DNA of 64,000 bases from Methylocystaceae bacterium. GTDB lineage: Bacteria > Pseudomonadota > Alphaproteobacteria > Rhodospirillales > Terasakiellaceae. The DNA lies in assembly GCA_013373205.1 (NCBI GenBank), contig JABXIG010000020.1, positions 1 to 64,000 of the forward strand, in the 5' to 3' direction. A program made the position numbers and the translations under genes. The stretch's first letter is position 1; each line of letters starts with the position of its first letter. The notes under the pieces were generated by a model. The model was not told the DNA's origin, did no database searches, and saw only the letters and a list, made by a program, of their open reading frames with translations. Of the stretch, positions 18,308 to 28,701 are shown in pieces.

Positions 18308-19102
18308 TTAATCATAAGGCGGCTTGTCCCAACCTTTTTCAGACAGAGTGAAGATTTCACACCCATCTTTAGTTACACCAATGGAATGTTCAAACTGTGC
18401 AGATAACGAACGGTCCCGTGTCACAGCCGTCCAGCCATCAGACAAAATCTTGATATCATATTTACCTGCATTGATCATGGGCTCAATGGTAAAGAACATA
18501 CCTTCTTGCAGGACCGGGCCTTGGTCTTTGTTACCATCGGCATAATGCAAAACATTCGGCGCATCATGGAAAACGCGGCCCAGACCATGACCGCAGAAAT
18601 CACGCACGACAGAATAACGGAAACTTTCTGCAAAAGTCTGGATTGTGTGGCCGATCAAATTTAACGGCACACCCGGTTTGACCTGTTTGATCGCCAGCAT
18701 CAAAGATTCATAGGTGACATCAATCAGCTTGTTGGCTTTGACCTTGGTTTTCCCCACCGGAAACATGCGCGATGTATCGCCATACCAGCCATCCAGAATG
18801 GTGGTGACATCAATATTAACGATATCGCCTTCCAACAGTTTTTTATCCCCCGGAATACCATGGCAAACCACATGGTTGATGGAGGTACAGATGGATTTTG
18901 GAAAACCACGATAGTTCAACGGTGCACAAATCGCCCCATGATCGGTGATAAAATCATGACACAGCTTATCAAGTTCCCCTGTGGTCACCCCCGGCTTTAC
19001 GTAAGGGGTAATGAAATCCAGCGTTTGTGCGGCCAGTTTACCTGACTTACGCATGCCTTCAAAATCTTCTGCTGTATGAATTTTAATCGGTCCGCGGGCC
19101 AA
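18308..19102 (-). CDS. map: type I methionine aminopeptidase
   Basis: NHVVCHGIPGD, NIDVTTILDGWYGDTSRMF, GHGLGRVFHDAPNV. Confidence 0.96.
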   Translation of the reverse strand: MARGPIKIHTAEDFEGMRKSGKLAAQTLDFITPYVKPGVTTGELDKLCHDFITDHGAICAPLNYRGFPKSICTSINHVVCHGIPGDKKLLEGDIVNIDVTTILDGWYGDTSRMFPVGKTKVKANKLIDVTYESLMLAIKQVKPGVPLNLIGHTIQTFAESFRYSVVRDFCGHGLGRVFHDAPNVLHYADGNKDQGPVLQEGMFFTIEPMINAGKYDIKILSDGWTAVTRDRSLSAQFEHSIGVTKDGCEIFTLSEKGWDKPPYD

Positions 19103-19159
19103 TGGTCTTTCCTTAATCTGAATCTTTAAATTACTTGAGCGTTTTACTTAGTCTAGTTC

Positions 19160-19861
19160 TTATAAAAAAGCAATGTTAACAGGTGTGGTCACTTTAATCT
19201 CGTCGATCCCCACATCACATTGGTAGCAGATCACCTCAACCCCACGCTTGATGGCGGTTTTCAATTCTTCGTCATAGGTTGGATCAATATCACGCGCGAT
19301 ATCCATGACTTTACAATCAGCACGTTGCACCAGATAGAACATAACAGCGCGATGGCCTTCTTCCACCATATCGCCCAACTCGCGCAAATGCTTTGCCCCG
19401 CGCGAAGTCACTGCATCGGGAAAATCTGCATTTTCCCCACGTTTCAGCGTCACGTTTTTCACTTCGACATAGCATTTGGGTTTGTTCGGGTCTTCTAACA
19501 AAACGTCAATGCGGGAATTTTGACCATACTTAACTTCGCGACGTAAACTTTCATAACCTGTCAGTTCTTTGATGTGACCTGCAAGGATGGCTTCTTCAAC
19601 GATTTTGTTGGGATGACCCGTATTGATGCCGACATTAAAGCCGTCAACTTCAATCAGTTCCCAGGTATATTTCAGTTTACGTTTCGGGTTGTTGCTGGGG
19701 GAGAGCCAGACGGTTGCCCCTTCATCCTTAACCGACAGCATGGAACCTGAATTGGCGCAATGGGCGGTGACAACCTCGCCATTTTCCAGCGTCACATCGG
19801 CCAGAAATCGTTTATAGCGTTTAATCAGTTTGCCTTTGATCAGATCGGTTTCAAACTTCAT
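19160..19861 (-). CDS. sfsA: SfsA family DNA/RNA nuclease
   Basis: FLADVTLENGEVVTAHCANSGSM, YVEVKNVTL, FPDAVTSRGAKHLREL. Confidence 0.95.
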   Translation of the reverse strand: MKFETDLIKGKLIKRYKRFLADVTLENGEVVTAHCANSGSMLSVKDEGATVWLSPSNNPKRKLKYTWELIEVDGFNVGINTGHPNKIVEEAILAGHIKELTGYESLRREVKYGQNSRIDVLLEDPNKPKCYVEVKNVTLKRGENADFPDAVTSRGAKHLRELGDMVEEGHRAVMFYLVQRADCKVMDIARDIDPTYDEELKTAIKRGVEVICYQCDVGIDEIKVTTPVNIAFL

Positions 19862-20778
19862 GGTTTGTCTTTACCTTGTAAAATATGTTCCGGCACGCCC
19901 AAAGCATCCGCCAGTTTTTTATCTGCCGAGCCCGGTTTTAAGGGTTGCTGTTGGGAGGGGTCCGGCTTCCAGGCCGTCATATATAAAACCTGAAACGTTG
20001 CAGGAACGCGTCCATCATCGCCTGAAAATTCATCCAGATAGCGTTGCAGGGTATGCATGATCAATTCACGTTTGGTGAATGATTTGCGCCGTTCCAGCAC
20101 TTTGTTATTTTCCCCCATGCCTTTTAGGTCTTTCATCAATTTCATAGGGTTTTCATAACGGACTTCAATGGCATCGGCATCGACAACAGGCAGGTTAAAG
20201 CCTGCACGCTGCAACAACATGCCCGCATCACGCACATCGGCAAAGGGCGAGATACGCGGGCTCATGCCACCATCAACGACCAGTTCTGCATCGCTTAGGC
20301 ATTGGCGCAATTCACGCAGCGTTTCAATGCCGAACATGGTGGCAATAAACAAGCCATCCGGCTTGAGCGCTCTATAGATCTGAACCAACGCACCAGGCAG
20401 GTCATTCACCCAATGCAGACTGAGATTACTCACAATCAGATCAAATTTTTCTGACCCAAACGGAAGGAATTCTTCATCAGCCACCACACTTATGGCTTTT
20501 TGTTTATCAGCACGTCTGACCATGCCTTCAGACAGGTCACACTGAATAAGGTGTTCCACTTTACCGCGCTGGCCGATCACTTCGGCAATATCCCCGCCGT
20601 GGCAGCCAATGTCCAGCGCCATGGGAAAATCACGCACCACATCATCCAAACGATCGCACATCCGTTCGGCGACTTCTTTGTGAAGAAAGTCGAAATCTTC
20701 CCATGTTTTGGACGCCCGGTCGCGATGGGCCCGCACCAGCTTGCGATCAAAGACATTCATGATTTCGATATCGGACAT
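19858..20778 (-). CDS. SAM-dependent methyltransferase (BioC/NDUFAF5-like)
   Basis: ALDIGCHGGDIAEVI, DLIVSNLSLHWVNDLPGAL. Confidence 0.85.
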   Translation of the reverse strand: MSDIEIMNVFDRKLVRAHRDRASKTWEDFDFLHKEVAERMCDRLDDVVRDFPMALDIGCHGGDIAEVIGQRGKVEHLIQCDLSEGMVRRADKQKAISVVADEEFLPFGSEKFDLIVSNLSLHWVNDLPGALVQIYRALKPDGLFIATMFGIETLRELRQCLSDAELVVDGGMSPRISPFADVRDAGMLLQRAGFNLPVVDADAIEVRYENPMKLMKDLKGMGENNKVLERRKSFTKRELIMHTLQRYLDEFSGDDGRVPATFQVLYMTAWKPDPSQQQPLKPGSADKKLADALGVPEHILQGKDKP

Positions 20779-20849
20779 AAAAAACTCTCAGGACCATTCA
20801 TAAAGCAGAACAAAGAGATACGCACCTTATGAAAGGACGTCAAATCTAA

Positions 20850-21557
20850 ATGAGCCCTTTTCGCCAAGTTTTGGACCTTTTACTGCCCCCGCGCTGTATA
20901 TCCTGTGAAAAAATCGTCCCTGACCCTAAAACACTTTGCCTCGACTGTTGGGACAGGGCCGCTTTTATCACCAAACCTTTTTGCAGCTGTTGCGGCCTAC
21001 CTTTTGAAATTGATGTTCCTGATGGCGCACTTTGTCTGGATTGCGCACGCGTTCGCCCACCTTTTAAAAAGGCACGCAGTGTCTTTCCCTATGATGATTT
21101 TTCAAAAAAATTGATCCTGTCTTTCAAACATGGGGACCGGACCGACCTTGCGCCTGCTCTTGCGGGCTGGATGGTGCGCAGTGGTGCAGACCTGATTAAA
21201 CAATGCGATGTCATCACGCCTGTTCCGCTACACTGGCGCCGTCTTGCCAAGCGGCAATTTAACCAAGCCGGGCTTTTGGCGCAGGAAGTGGCAAAACTGA
21301 CAAACTTGACGTTTGATCCCGCCATTTTGAAAAGAATACGACACACCCCACCCCAAGGACATTTAAGCCGCATGGCCCGACAAAAGAACCTGAAGGGCGC
21401 ATTTCGTGTGACAAAACCTGTGCAAGGTCACTCTATTTTATTGATCGATGATGTCATGACAACAGGGGCAACCCTGCTGAATTGCACAAACCTGTTATTG
21501 AAATCAGGCGCAAAAGATGTATTCATTATAACCTTGGCGCGTGCCACTCACGCCTAA
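20850..21557 (+). CDS. comF: ComF family phosphoribosyltransferase
   Basis: N-terminal CxxC zinc motifs; ILLIDDVMTTGAT. Confidence 0.92.
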   Translation: MSPFRQVLDLLLPPRCISCEKIVPDPKTLCLDCWDRAAFITKPFCSCCGLPFEIDVPDGALCLDCARVRPPFKKARSVFPYDDFSKKLILSFKHGDRTDLAPALAGWMVRSGADLIKQCDVITPVPLHWRRLAKRQFNQAGLLAQEVAKLTNLTFDPAILKRIRHTPPQGHLSRMARQKNLKGAFRVTKPVQGHSILLIDDVMTTGATLLNCTNLLLKSGAKDVFIITLARATHA

Positions 21558-21647
21558 GCACGATAAGTTGAACTGGAAATCGGCACAATTCATGCTATAT
21601 CCAAATTAAGCTATATACTTTAACCGCGACAAATAGAGGCCACCCCC

Positions 21648-21908
21648 ATGGCAATGATTGAAATTTACACCACTCAAACCTGCGGCTACTGCATGCGTGC
21701 CAAAATGTTGTTACAGGAAAAAGGCGCAGGGTTTAAAGAAATTGACGTGAACCAGCATCCCAAACTGCGTTTTGAAATGACCAAACGCGCCAACGGTGGA
21801 TATACCGTGCCGCAAATTTTCATTAACGGTGAACATATCGGTGGATGTAACGAACTTTATGCCTTAGAACGAAATGGGCTGCTGGACGAAAAATTGTCCG
21901 CTGCTTAA
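21648..21908 (+). CDS. grxC: glutaredoxin 3
   Basis: IYTTQTCGYCMRAK, TVPQIFINGEHIGGCNEL. Confidence 0.95.
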   Translation: MAMIEIYTTQTCGYCMRAKMLLQEKGAGFKEIDVNQHPKLRFEMTKRANGGYTVPQIFINGEHIGGCNELYALERNGLLDEKLSAA

Positions 21909-21939
21909 CACTCATTCAAGACGATAAAGGCCCCCAGTT

Positions 21940-22764
21940 ATGTCTCTTTTGAAAGCTGCCTGCATTCAGGTCAACGCCAGTGCAGATATGGATAAAAACA
22001 TCCAAACAGCCACCACGATGATCCGTGATGCGGCCGCCAAAGGTGCAAGCTTGATCTGCACGCCGGAAAATGTCTCCATGATGGAATTTGGCGGACAAAA
22101 TGTTATTGCTGCCTCTTTCGCACAGGACGATCACCCGGCCTTAAAAGCATTTCAGGCCTTGGCACAGGAACTCAAGGTTTGGCTTTTACTGGGGTCACTG
22201 GCGATCAAACTGGATAATGGTAAAGTTGCAAATCGGTCCCTCTTGCTAAACGATCAGGGCGAGATTGCCGGACAATATGATAAAATTCATCTGTTTGATG
22301 TTGATTTGGCAGGCGGAGAAAGTTACCGCGAATCCAATACCTTTGATGGAGGCGATCAAGCCACATTGGTTAGCACCCCATGGGGCAAGCTGGGCATGAG
22401 CATTTGTTACGATGTGCGTTTCCCACATCTGTATCGCGATTATGGACAAGCCGGCGCGAAGATTATGACGGTGCCTGCTGCCTTTACACGCCAGACAGGG
22501 CGCGCCCACTGGAAAGTCTTGTTACGTGCGCGTGCTATTGAAAACGGCTGTTTCATCATTGCCCCGGGTCAATGTGGCGTTCATAAAGGGGACCGTGAAA
22601 CCTACGGCCATTCCCTGATCATCAACCCTTGGGGCGAAGTCTTAAGTGAAGGCGGAGATGATCCTTGCGTCCTGGTCAGCGAGCTCAACATGGATGAAGT
22701 TGAAGCCGCCCACGCCAAAGTACCCTCTCTACAACATGATCGCGACTATCAGTTTCAGGGATAA
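21940..22764 (+). CDS. carbon-nitrogen hydrolase (nitrilase superfamily)
   Basis: CTPENVSMM, GKLGMSICYDVRFP, WKVLLRARAIEN. Confidence 0.92.
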   Translation: MSLLKAACIQVNASADMDKNIQTATTMIRDAAAKGASLICTPENVSMMEFGGQNVIAASFAQDDHPALKAFQALAQELKVWLLLGSLAIKLDNGKVANRSLLLNDQGEIAGQYDKIHLFDVDLAGGESYRESNTFDGGDQATLVSTPWGKLGMSICYDVRFPHLYRDYGQAGAKIMTVPAAFTRQTGRAHWKVLLRARAIENGCFIIAPGQCGVHKGDRETYGHSLIINPWGEVLSEGGDDPCVLVSELNMDEVEAAHAKVPSLQHDRDYQFQG

Positions 22765-23276
22765 AGTCTCCGCGGGACTGAATCCTTGATCGCACACAGG
22801 CGCTGCACGACTTTTTCTTCCACAATCCCTTGTTCAAAAGCGATAACACTTAATCGTCCCTGGACAAGGGTGAGAAGCTCTGCCTCTTGCAACAAAAAAT
22901 CAGGATTTTTTGGGCGACCAAACCGTTCATTTCCTCTCGCAAATGTTTCATATATCAACACACCTTGTGGCTTTAGGCTGTCCAGCAGATCGGACAAGTG
23001 TGCGCGATAGAGATAATTCGTCACCACAATCGCATCGAAGGCACCCGCCTCAAAAGGCCAGCTGCGCCCATCTTCCAAATCCATTTCCGTCAGGATTGCA
23101 GTGTTCAATTGATCCAAATCTGAAACGCTTGCAATGTCTTTATCAACAAACTGTACCTGACAGCCGCGTTCTAAAAACACCCGCCCGTGACGCCCTGCCC
23201 CACAAGCCAGATCCAATACACTAGTATTCGGTGACAGTAGGGGGGCAAAACGGATGACCCAATCTGATGGCTGCAT
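22755..23276 (-). CDS. class I SAM-dependent methyltransferase (TehB-like)
   Basis: VLDLACGAGRHGRVF, DAIVVTNYLYRAHL. Confidence 0.8.
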   Translation of the reverse strand: MQPSDWVIRFAPLLSPNTSVLDLACGAGRHGRVFLERGCQVQFVDKDIASVSDLDQLNTAILTEMDLEDGRSWPFEAGAFDAIVVTNYLYRAHLSDLLDSLKPQGVLIYETFARGNERFGRPKNPDFLLQEAELLTLVQGRLSVIAFEQGIVEEKVVQRLCAIKDSVPRRLYP

Positions 23277-23295
23277 CTTTTCCCTCCCTGAAACA

Positions 23296-23326
23296 ACAAA
23301 ACCCCGCTCAGATACAGGAGCGAGGC
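23296..23326 (-). terminator. terminator-like hairpin (minus strand)
   Basis: minus strand ctcgctc...gagcggg followed by gttttgttg. Confidence 0.5.
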
Positions 23327-23352
23327 GGGCACATCATAAATAACAAAGGAAA

Positions 23353-23529
23353 TTAACGGTTAAGCCCATAAACAGGGAAGCCCATCCATCCACGTTTGGC
23401 AGAAGTTTTTGGCTTTTCCTGAAAGCTTTCTTTATCGACTTCAGGTTCAATAGATTGGCAAAGGGTCATGTGGGTATCCACTTCACTATCGCACTCATCC
23501 ATCATATCCCAAACCATTTGGGGGTCCAT
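23353..23529 (-). CDS. 58-aa hypothetical protein, below the ORF-track cutoff
   Basis: manual translation MDPQMVWDMMDECDSEVDTHMTLCQSIEPEVDKESFQEKPKTSAKRGWMGFPVYGLNR; aggagag RBS upstream; terminator-like hairpin downstream. Confidence 0.6.
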   Translation of the reverse strand: MDPQMVWDMMDECDSEVDTHMTLCQSIEPEVDKESFQEKPKTSAKRGWMGFPVYGLNR

Positions 23530-23733
23530 CTCGCTCTCCTAAGACGTTCACACTCGCTTTATTATTCAATTTATCCTTGGAAATTTTGTAATCAAAATTA
23601 CGTTGCTTTGCAACATATTTGTAAAAATTTAAAGTTGCTTTTGCAACTATATTATAATTTTACTTTATTTACATAAACTTACCATATAATTTTTAAAAAT
23701 GAAACTAAATCACCTTACCCTCTTTTGATTCAG

Positions 23734-24504
23734 TTAACCCGTCGGGTCATCATTTTTTCGTAAAATATATGTATCCATGATCCAGCCATTGGCGTCACGG
23801 GCCTTGGTTCTGATCCGTTGGATATCATCAGCAACTTCATGGAGTTTACCCGAAACAAGAATTTCGTCAGACGTGCCGATATAAGCACCCCAGTAAATAT
23901 CTATGTTCTCGTCAATAAACTGTCGATAAGCATCGTTGGCATCCAGCATCACAACAACGCTGTCGGCAGTCTCGGGAAAACCTTGTAAAAGCTTGCGTCC
24001 TGTCGTCACCTGAACGGCCTTGCCAATCGTGTTCAGGGTTGTTTTATGCTTGGCGGCCAAGGCCTGAATACTGCTGATACCGGGAATGACCTCAAAATCC
24101 AGATCATATCTGTCGCTGCTTACGATCGTTTCCATAATACGGACCGTGCTATCATAAAGCGATGGCTCTCCCCAGATAAGAAAAGCACCGATCTCGCCAT
24201 CTTTAAGATCATTTGCAATCAAGCTTTCGAAGACGGCCTGCTTGTCATTGTTCAAAGTCCCGATTGTTTTGTGATAATCGCTGTTACGTCGATTCCACTC
24301 AGGGCTATGCGCTTCGACGAAACGATAGTCTTTATTCGTGATATAACGCTGGCAAATATCTTTGCGGATATCCGTCAGCTTGGACTTATCCTCACCCTTG
24401 TCCATGATAAAGAAAACATCGACCTCATTCATCGCCTTGACGGCCTGCATGGTAACGTAGTCGGGATCACCTGCCCCAATGCCAATGATGAGTATTTTCT
24501 TCAT
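23734..24504 (-). CDS. cobF: precorrin-6A synthase (deacetylating)
   Basis: LIIGIGAGDPDYVTMQAVKAMNEVDVFFIMDKG; tetrapyrrole methyltransferase fold, CobF-like. Confidence 0.85.
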   Translation of the reverse strand: MKKILIIGIGAGDPDYVTMQAVKAMNEVDVFFIMDKGEDKSKLTDIRKDICQRYITNKDYRFVEAHSPEWNRRNSDYHKTIGTLNNDKQAVFESLIANDLKDGEIGAFLIWGEPSLYDSTVRIMETIVSSDRYDLDFEVIPGISSIQALAAKHKTTLNTIGKAVQVTTGRKLLQGFPETADSVVVMLDANDAYRQFIDENIDIYWGAYIGTSDEILVSGKLHEVADDIQRIRTKARDANGWIMDTYILRKNDDPTG

Positions 24505-24700
24505 ATTCAGTCCTTTCTAGGAAAGTCTTTTGCCGTTACGTCCATCACCTAAGATCTGTGAATAGGGCCGAAGCATAGGTCAGCATAAATAAATGAGGCA
24601 AGGTTGTTTTTGCTGGCGAACATCAAATTCGCAACATGCTGACAAAAACGGATAAAAATCAGGCAATAAAAAACCGAACCAAGTGAATGAACTGAAAATG

Positions 24701-24787
24701 TGGTAGCGGCGGGCGGAGTCGAACCGCCACGTCCGTAAGGACAAGGGATTTTGAATCCCTCACGTCTACCAATTCCATCACGCCGCC
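24701..24787 (-). tRNA. tRNA-Leu(CAA)
   Basis: minus strand GGCGGCGTGATGGAATTGGTAGACGTGAGGGATTCAAAATCCCTTGTCC...GGCGGTTCGACTCCGCCCGCCGCTACCA; long variable arm, anticodon CAA, encoded CCA. Confidence 0.93.
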
Positions 24788-25066
24788 ATAGCAGCCATTC
24801 ACTGGTTCGGTTGCCTTCTTTTAGTGCCATGTCCGCATGGGTGCAAGGCTTTTTTGTAAAAGAAGGTGAAATCTTTATCTACCTGCCAAACCCCTCTTTA
24901 AAACAAGGCCGTTTGATTGGTGCGCAGTCCTTTAGCATAGAGAAAATCTTGATGTAAAGTCGCTTTGACATAATTTTTTCATTTTCTTGCGCCATAACAC
25001 GTTGCGAAGCGGCCAAAGCATTGCTAAACAGCTGTAAATTAACCCGTTAAAAACAGGATCAAAAAC

Positions 25067-25648
25067 GTGCTGCAACGATGTTATGACTGGACCATGAACC
25101 TGGCGGCACATCGTCATGCTTTGCTGATTCTGTTTGTGGTCGCTTTTGCGGAAAGTTCCTTCTTTCCGATCCCGCCGGATATTATGCTCATCCCTATGGT
25201 CTTGATGGCACGCGATCAAGCGTGGAAAATTGCCTTTATCTGCACGCTGGCCTCTGTTTTGGGTGGAATCGCAGGATACGGGATCGGCTATGGCCTGTTT
25301 GAAACCGTCGCCCAGCCCATTCTCGAATTCTATAACGCGATGGACAAATTCGAAGCCGTAAAAGCCCTTTATAATGAACATGGGGTGCTGATTGTCTTTT
25401 CCGCTGGCTTTTCCCCGATTCCCTACAAACTCTTCACCATTGCAAGCGGGGTGACACAAATGGATGTGACTTCATTTGCGATAACCTCCCTGATCGGGCG
25501 GGGTTTACGTTTCTTCCTGATTGCAGCATTGTTGTGGAAATTTGGCGCACCGATCAAAACCTTTATTGAACAGCATCTGGGTAAACTTACTCTGATCTTC
25601 GTTCTTGTGCTGGTTGGCGGTTTTACCCTTTTGAAATTATGGCATTAA
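25067..25648 (+). CDS. YqaA family membrane protein (SNARE-associated/DedA-like)
   Basis: FVVAFAESSFFPIPPDIMLIPMV, SAGFSPIPYKLFTIASG. Confidence 0.88.
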   Translation: MLQRCYDWTMNLAAHRHALLILFVVAFAESSFFPIPPDIMLIPMVLMARDQAWKIAFICTLASVLGGIAGYGIGYGLFETVAQPILEFYNAMDKFEAVKALYNEHGVLIVFSAGFSPIPYKLFTIASGVTQMDVTSFAITSLIGRGLRFFLIAALLWKFGAPIKTFIEQHLGKLTLIFVLVLVGGFTLLKLWH

Positions 25649-25651
25649 AAC

Positions 25652-26176
25652 ATGATGACCTTTGTAATTAATCAAATCTCGAACAATCCCCGCCTGCCGG
25701 GTTTATCGATCTTTGTGATCTGCCTGCTGGCGATTTCAACGGCCTTCTATGTTGAATATGTCGTCGGGATAGAACCCTGCATCCTGTGTCTTTATCAGCG
25801 CATCCCTTATGTGGCTGCTGGGTTCTTTTCACTTTTTGCCATCATTGGAAAACCCGGCAGTTTCACCCAGCAGGCCGCCCTATTAGGCTGCGGACTAGCT
25901 TTTTTGTGCGGTGCAACCCTTGCCTTTTATCATTTCGGTGTTGAAGAAGGCTGGTGGCAGTCGGCCTGCAGCGGCGCGCAATCCATGAATATGAGCCTTG
26001 AAGACTTAAAAGCTTCCATTATGGCTGAACCTTTAAAACCCTGCGATAGCCGTGATTGGGTCATGCTTGGCCTTTCTGTCACAGTCTATAATACCATTGC
26101 CAGCCTGTTTTTTGCAGCAAGCTGCTTTACGAGCCTTGTCATCATCCGTAAACTAAAAGCCAACACAAGCCACTAA
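25652..26176 (+). CDS. dsbB: disulfide bond formation protein B
   Basis: EPCILCLYQRIPY, second Cys pair (ACSGAQ...LKPCD), 4 TM-like segments. Confidence 0.88.
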   Translation: MMTFVINQISNNPRLPGLSIFVICLLAISTAFYVEYVVGIEPCILCLYQRIPYVAAGFFSLFAIIGKPGSFTQQAALLGCGLAFLCGATLAFYHFGVEEGWWQSACSGAQSMNMSLEDLKASIMAEPLKPCDSRDWVMLGLSVTVYNTIASLFFAASCFTSLVIIRKLKANTSH

Positions 26177-26193
26177 TCAGGACGAAGGTTATC

Positions 26194-26742
26194 ATGAGCA
26201 GTTCCAAAGGCCGCATGCCCGGCGATCTAAATCACGACCAGATGATTGAACGAATGATCCGTGTCGATCAGGCCGGGGAATATGGCGCTGTGCGTATCTA
26301 TAAAGGGCAGCTGGCCATTTTGGGTAAAGGCGATAAAAAAGAACTGCTCCAACATATGCTGGAACAGGAAGAAGTCCATCTGGATACCTTCAATAAAATG
26401 GCCGCCAAACGCCGGGTTCGCCCCACCTTTATGACCCCGATCTGGCATGCCGCAGGCTTTGCACTCGGGGCCGGGACTGCCTTGTTGGGGGAAAAGGCTG
26501 CTATGGCCTGTACGGTTGCGGTGGAAGAAACCATTGATGGTCATTATGCCGACCAGATGAAAGAACTGGGGGAGACCGAGCCCGAATTAAAAGAAACCTT
26601 TGCCAAGTTTCGTGAAGAAGAACTGGAACATCGCGACATCGGCTATGAACATGGCGCCGAACAGGCACCGGGCTACAACATCTTGAGCAAAGCCATCAAA
26701 ACCGGATCAAAATTTGCCATTTGGGTGTCAGAGCGTTTCTAA
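26194..26742 (+). CDS. coq7: demethoxyubiquinone hydroxylase family protein
   Basis: RVDQAGEYGAVRIYKGQL, EEEVHLDTF, EEELEHRDIGYEHGAE. Confidence 0.94.
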   Translation: MSSSKGRMPGDLNHDQMIERMIRVDQAGEYGAVRIYKGQLAILGKGDKKELLQHMLEQEEVHLDTFNKMAAKRRVRPTFMTPIWHAAGFALGAGTALLGEKAAMACTVAVEETIDGHYADQMKELGETEPELKETFAKFREEELEHRDIGYEHGAEQAPGYNILSKAIKTGSKFAIWVSERF

Positions 26743-26795
26743 CCAACAAAGGCCAGATATAACAAAAAGAAAACACCCTTGAGAGGAAATGCGGG

Positions 26796-28439
26796 ATGGA
26801 CAATCTTCTTATCGCCATTGATTATCGCGATCCGGCCTGGATTGCCATCGCCTTTATCTTTGGATTGCTGTGTAAACAGATCAAACTGCCCCCCATGGTC
26901 GGCTTTTTGGTCGCGGGCTTTATCCTGCACCTCATGGGGGCAGAAGGCGACGATTTCCTGCGTAAAATCGCTGACCTTGGTGTAACACTTCTGCTCTTTA
27001 CCATCGGGTTAAAACTGCGTATCGGCAGTTTGTTAAAGGCTGAAATTTGGGCCTCCACTAGTGTGCATATGGGCATTTCCGTTCTGGTCACAGGTGCCTT
27101 GCTCATGAGCTTAAGCGTTGGGGGTGTGCTGGTCTTTGACGGAATGGATCTGACCACCGCCCTGATCGTTGCTTTTGCCCTGTCTTTTTCCAGTACCGTT
27201 TTTGCCGTCAAAACCATGGAAGATCGCGGAGCGTTAACCTCACGCTATGGTCAAATTGCCATTGGTGTATTGGTTATGCAGGATATCGCGGCCGTTCTGT
27301 TCCTCGCCATATCTGCCGGAAAAATGCCCTCCCCTTGGGCGTTGGCTTTACTCCTGTTAATCCCGGGGCGTCATCTGTTGGGCAAGCTGATGGAACTCAG
27401 CGGGCATAAAGAACTGCTTACCGTTTTTGGCTTTGTCATGGCCTTAGGGGGCGCTGCCCTTTTTGAAGTCGTCGGGATGAAGGGGGATTTAGGCGCTCTG
27501 GTCTTTGGTGTGTTGCTTGCCAATCACCATAAAGGCAGTGAGCTGGCCTCCACCCTATTGGGCTTTAAAGAAGTTTTCCTCGTCTGTTTTTTCCTGACCA
27601 TTGGCCTGACCGGACTGCCGACTTGGGAAACAGCAGGCGCCGCCTTGATCTTATTGTTACTGGTACCGTTTAAAACGATCCTGTTCTTTAAAATCTTCAC
27701 CCTCTTTAAAGTGCGTGCTCGTTCCAGCACCTTGGCTGCTCTCAGCCTTGGCAACTATAGTGAATTTGGCTTGATCGTGGCGGCAATTGCGATTTCCGCT
27801 GGCTGGCTTGGCAATGAATGGCTGACCGTTATCGCATTGACCCTTTCTGCCTCTTTTGCTTTATCCGCGCCCTTTAATGCTTTTGCCGATAAAATTTACA
27901 ACCGCTACCGCCTAAACCTTAAAAAACATGAAATCACCAAACGACTGGAAGGCGATGAAGATATTGCCTTGCACGGCAATCAGGTACTGGTCTTTGGCAT
28001 GGGGCGTGTGGGCTGTGCCGCTTATGACCAAATCGATGCTATGGTCGATGGAAAAATTCTAGGTATTGACCAAGATGACCGCGAGGTTGACCGCCAGCTT
28101 GAAGGCGGACGTAACGTGCTGCGCGGGGATGCCACCAACCCGGAATTCTGGTCCCGGGTTGCCGGAGATCAAACCGATATCAAGCTAATCCTGCTTGCCA
28201 TGCCGAACCCGAAAGCCAACCGACTGGCCGCTGAACATCTGCGCGCACGCGGCTATAACGGCCCTATGGTCGCAACGGCCAAATTCCAGGGCGATGTCGA
28301 AAAACTAAAAGAAGCCGGGATTGACCGGGTCTTTAACATCTACGCCGAAGCCGGGACCGGGGCGGCCAATCACATGCGAGAATTTTTGACCAGCGATGGC
28401 GATTCCATAGAAGGACGTGCGCGAAACTCAGGTATGTAG
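26796..28439 (+). CDS. Kef-type monovalent cation:proton antiporter with TrkA-N domain
   Basis: multi-TM N-terminus; VLVFGMGRVGCAAYDQI NAD-binding domain. Confidence 0.9.
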   Translation: MDNLLIAIDYRDPAWIAIAFIFGLLCKQIKLPPMVGFLVAGFILHLMGAEGDDFLRKIADLGVTLLLFTIGLKLRIGSLLKAEIWASTSVHMGISVLVTGALLMSLSVGGVLVFDGMDLTTALIVAFALSFSSTVFAVKTMEDRGALTSRYGQIAIGVLVMQDIAAVLFLAISAGKMPSPWALALLLLIPGRHLLGKLMELSGHKELLTVFGFVMALGGAALFEVVGMKGDLGALVFGVLLANHHKGSELASTLLGFKEVFLVCFFLTIGLTGLPTWETAGAALILLLLVPFKTILFFKIFTLFKVRARSSTLAALSLGNYSEFGLIVAAIAISAGWLGNEWLTVIALTLSASFALSAPFNAFADKIYNRYRLNLKKHEITKRLEGDEDIALHGNQVLVFGMGRVGCAAYDQIDAMVDGKILGIDQDDREVDRQLEGGRNVLRGDATNPEFWSRVAGDQTDIKLILLAMPNPKANRLAAEHLRARGYNGPMVATAKFQGDVEKLKEAGIDRVFNIYAEAGTGAANHMREFLTSDGDSIEGRARNSGM

Positions 28440-28500
28440 ACCTATATTCTGCATTAGGTTAGAGTGGCAGAGAATTTTTTATAAAATAGGAAGATCGATT

Positions 28501-28683
28501 ATGAAATTTACAGCAAAAGCCTTATTTCTGGCGACCGTCTTTGCATTCAGCGCCCTAACGCTATCAGCCTGTTCTCCTGAAGTCGGATCAAAAGAATGGT
28601 GCGAAGACATGAAAGAAAAACCAAAAGGCGATTGGTCAGCCAATGAAGCTGCTGACTTTGCGAAAAGCTGTGTCTTGAACTAA
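28501..28683 (+). CDS. DUF3012-like small lipoprotein
   Basis: LSACSPEVGSKEWCEDMKEKPKGDWSANEAADFAKSCV. Confidence 0.82.
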   Translation: MKFTAKALFLATVFAFSALTLSACSPEVGSKEWCEDMKEKPKGDWSANEAADFAKSCVLN

Positions 28684-28701
28684 ACAAGACGTCAGATAAA
28701 G

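Noticed and set aside
24549-24830. 93-aa minus-strand ORF
   Set aside because: Spans the tRNA-Leu gene and its translation is the tRNA sequence read as codons
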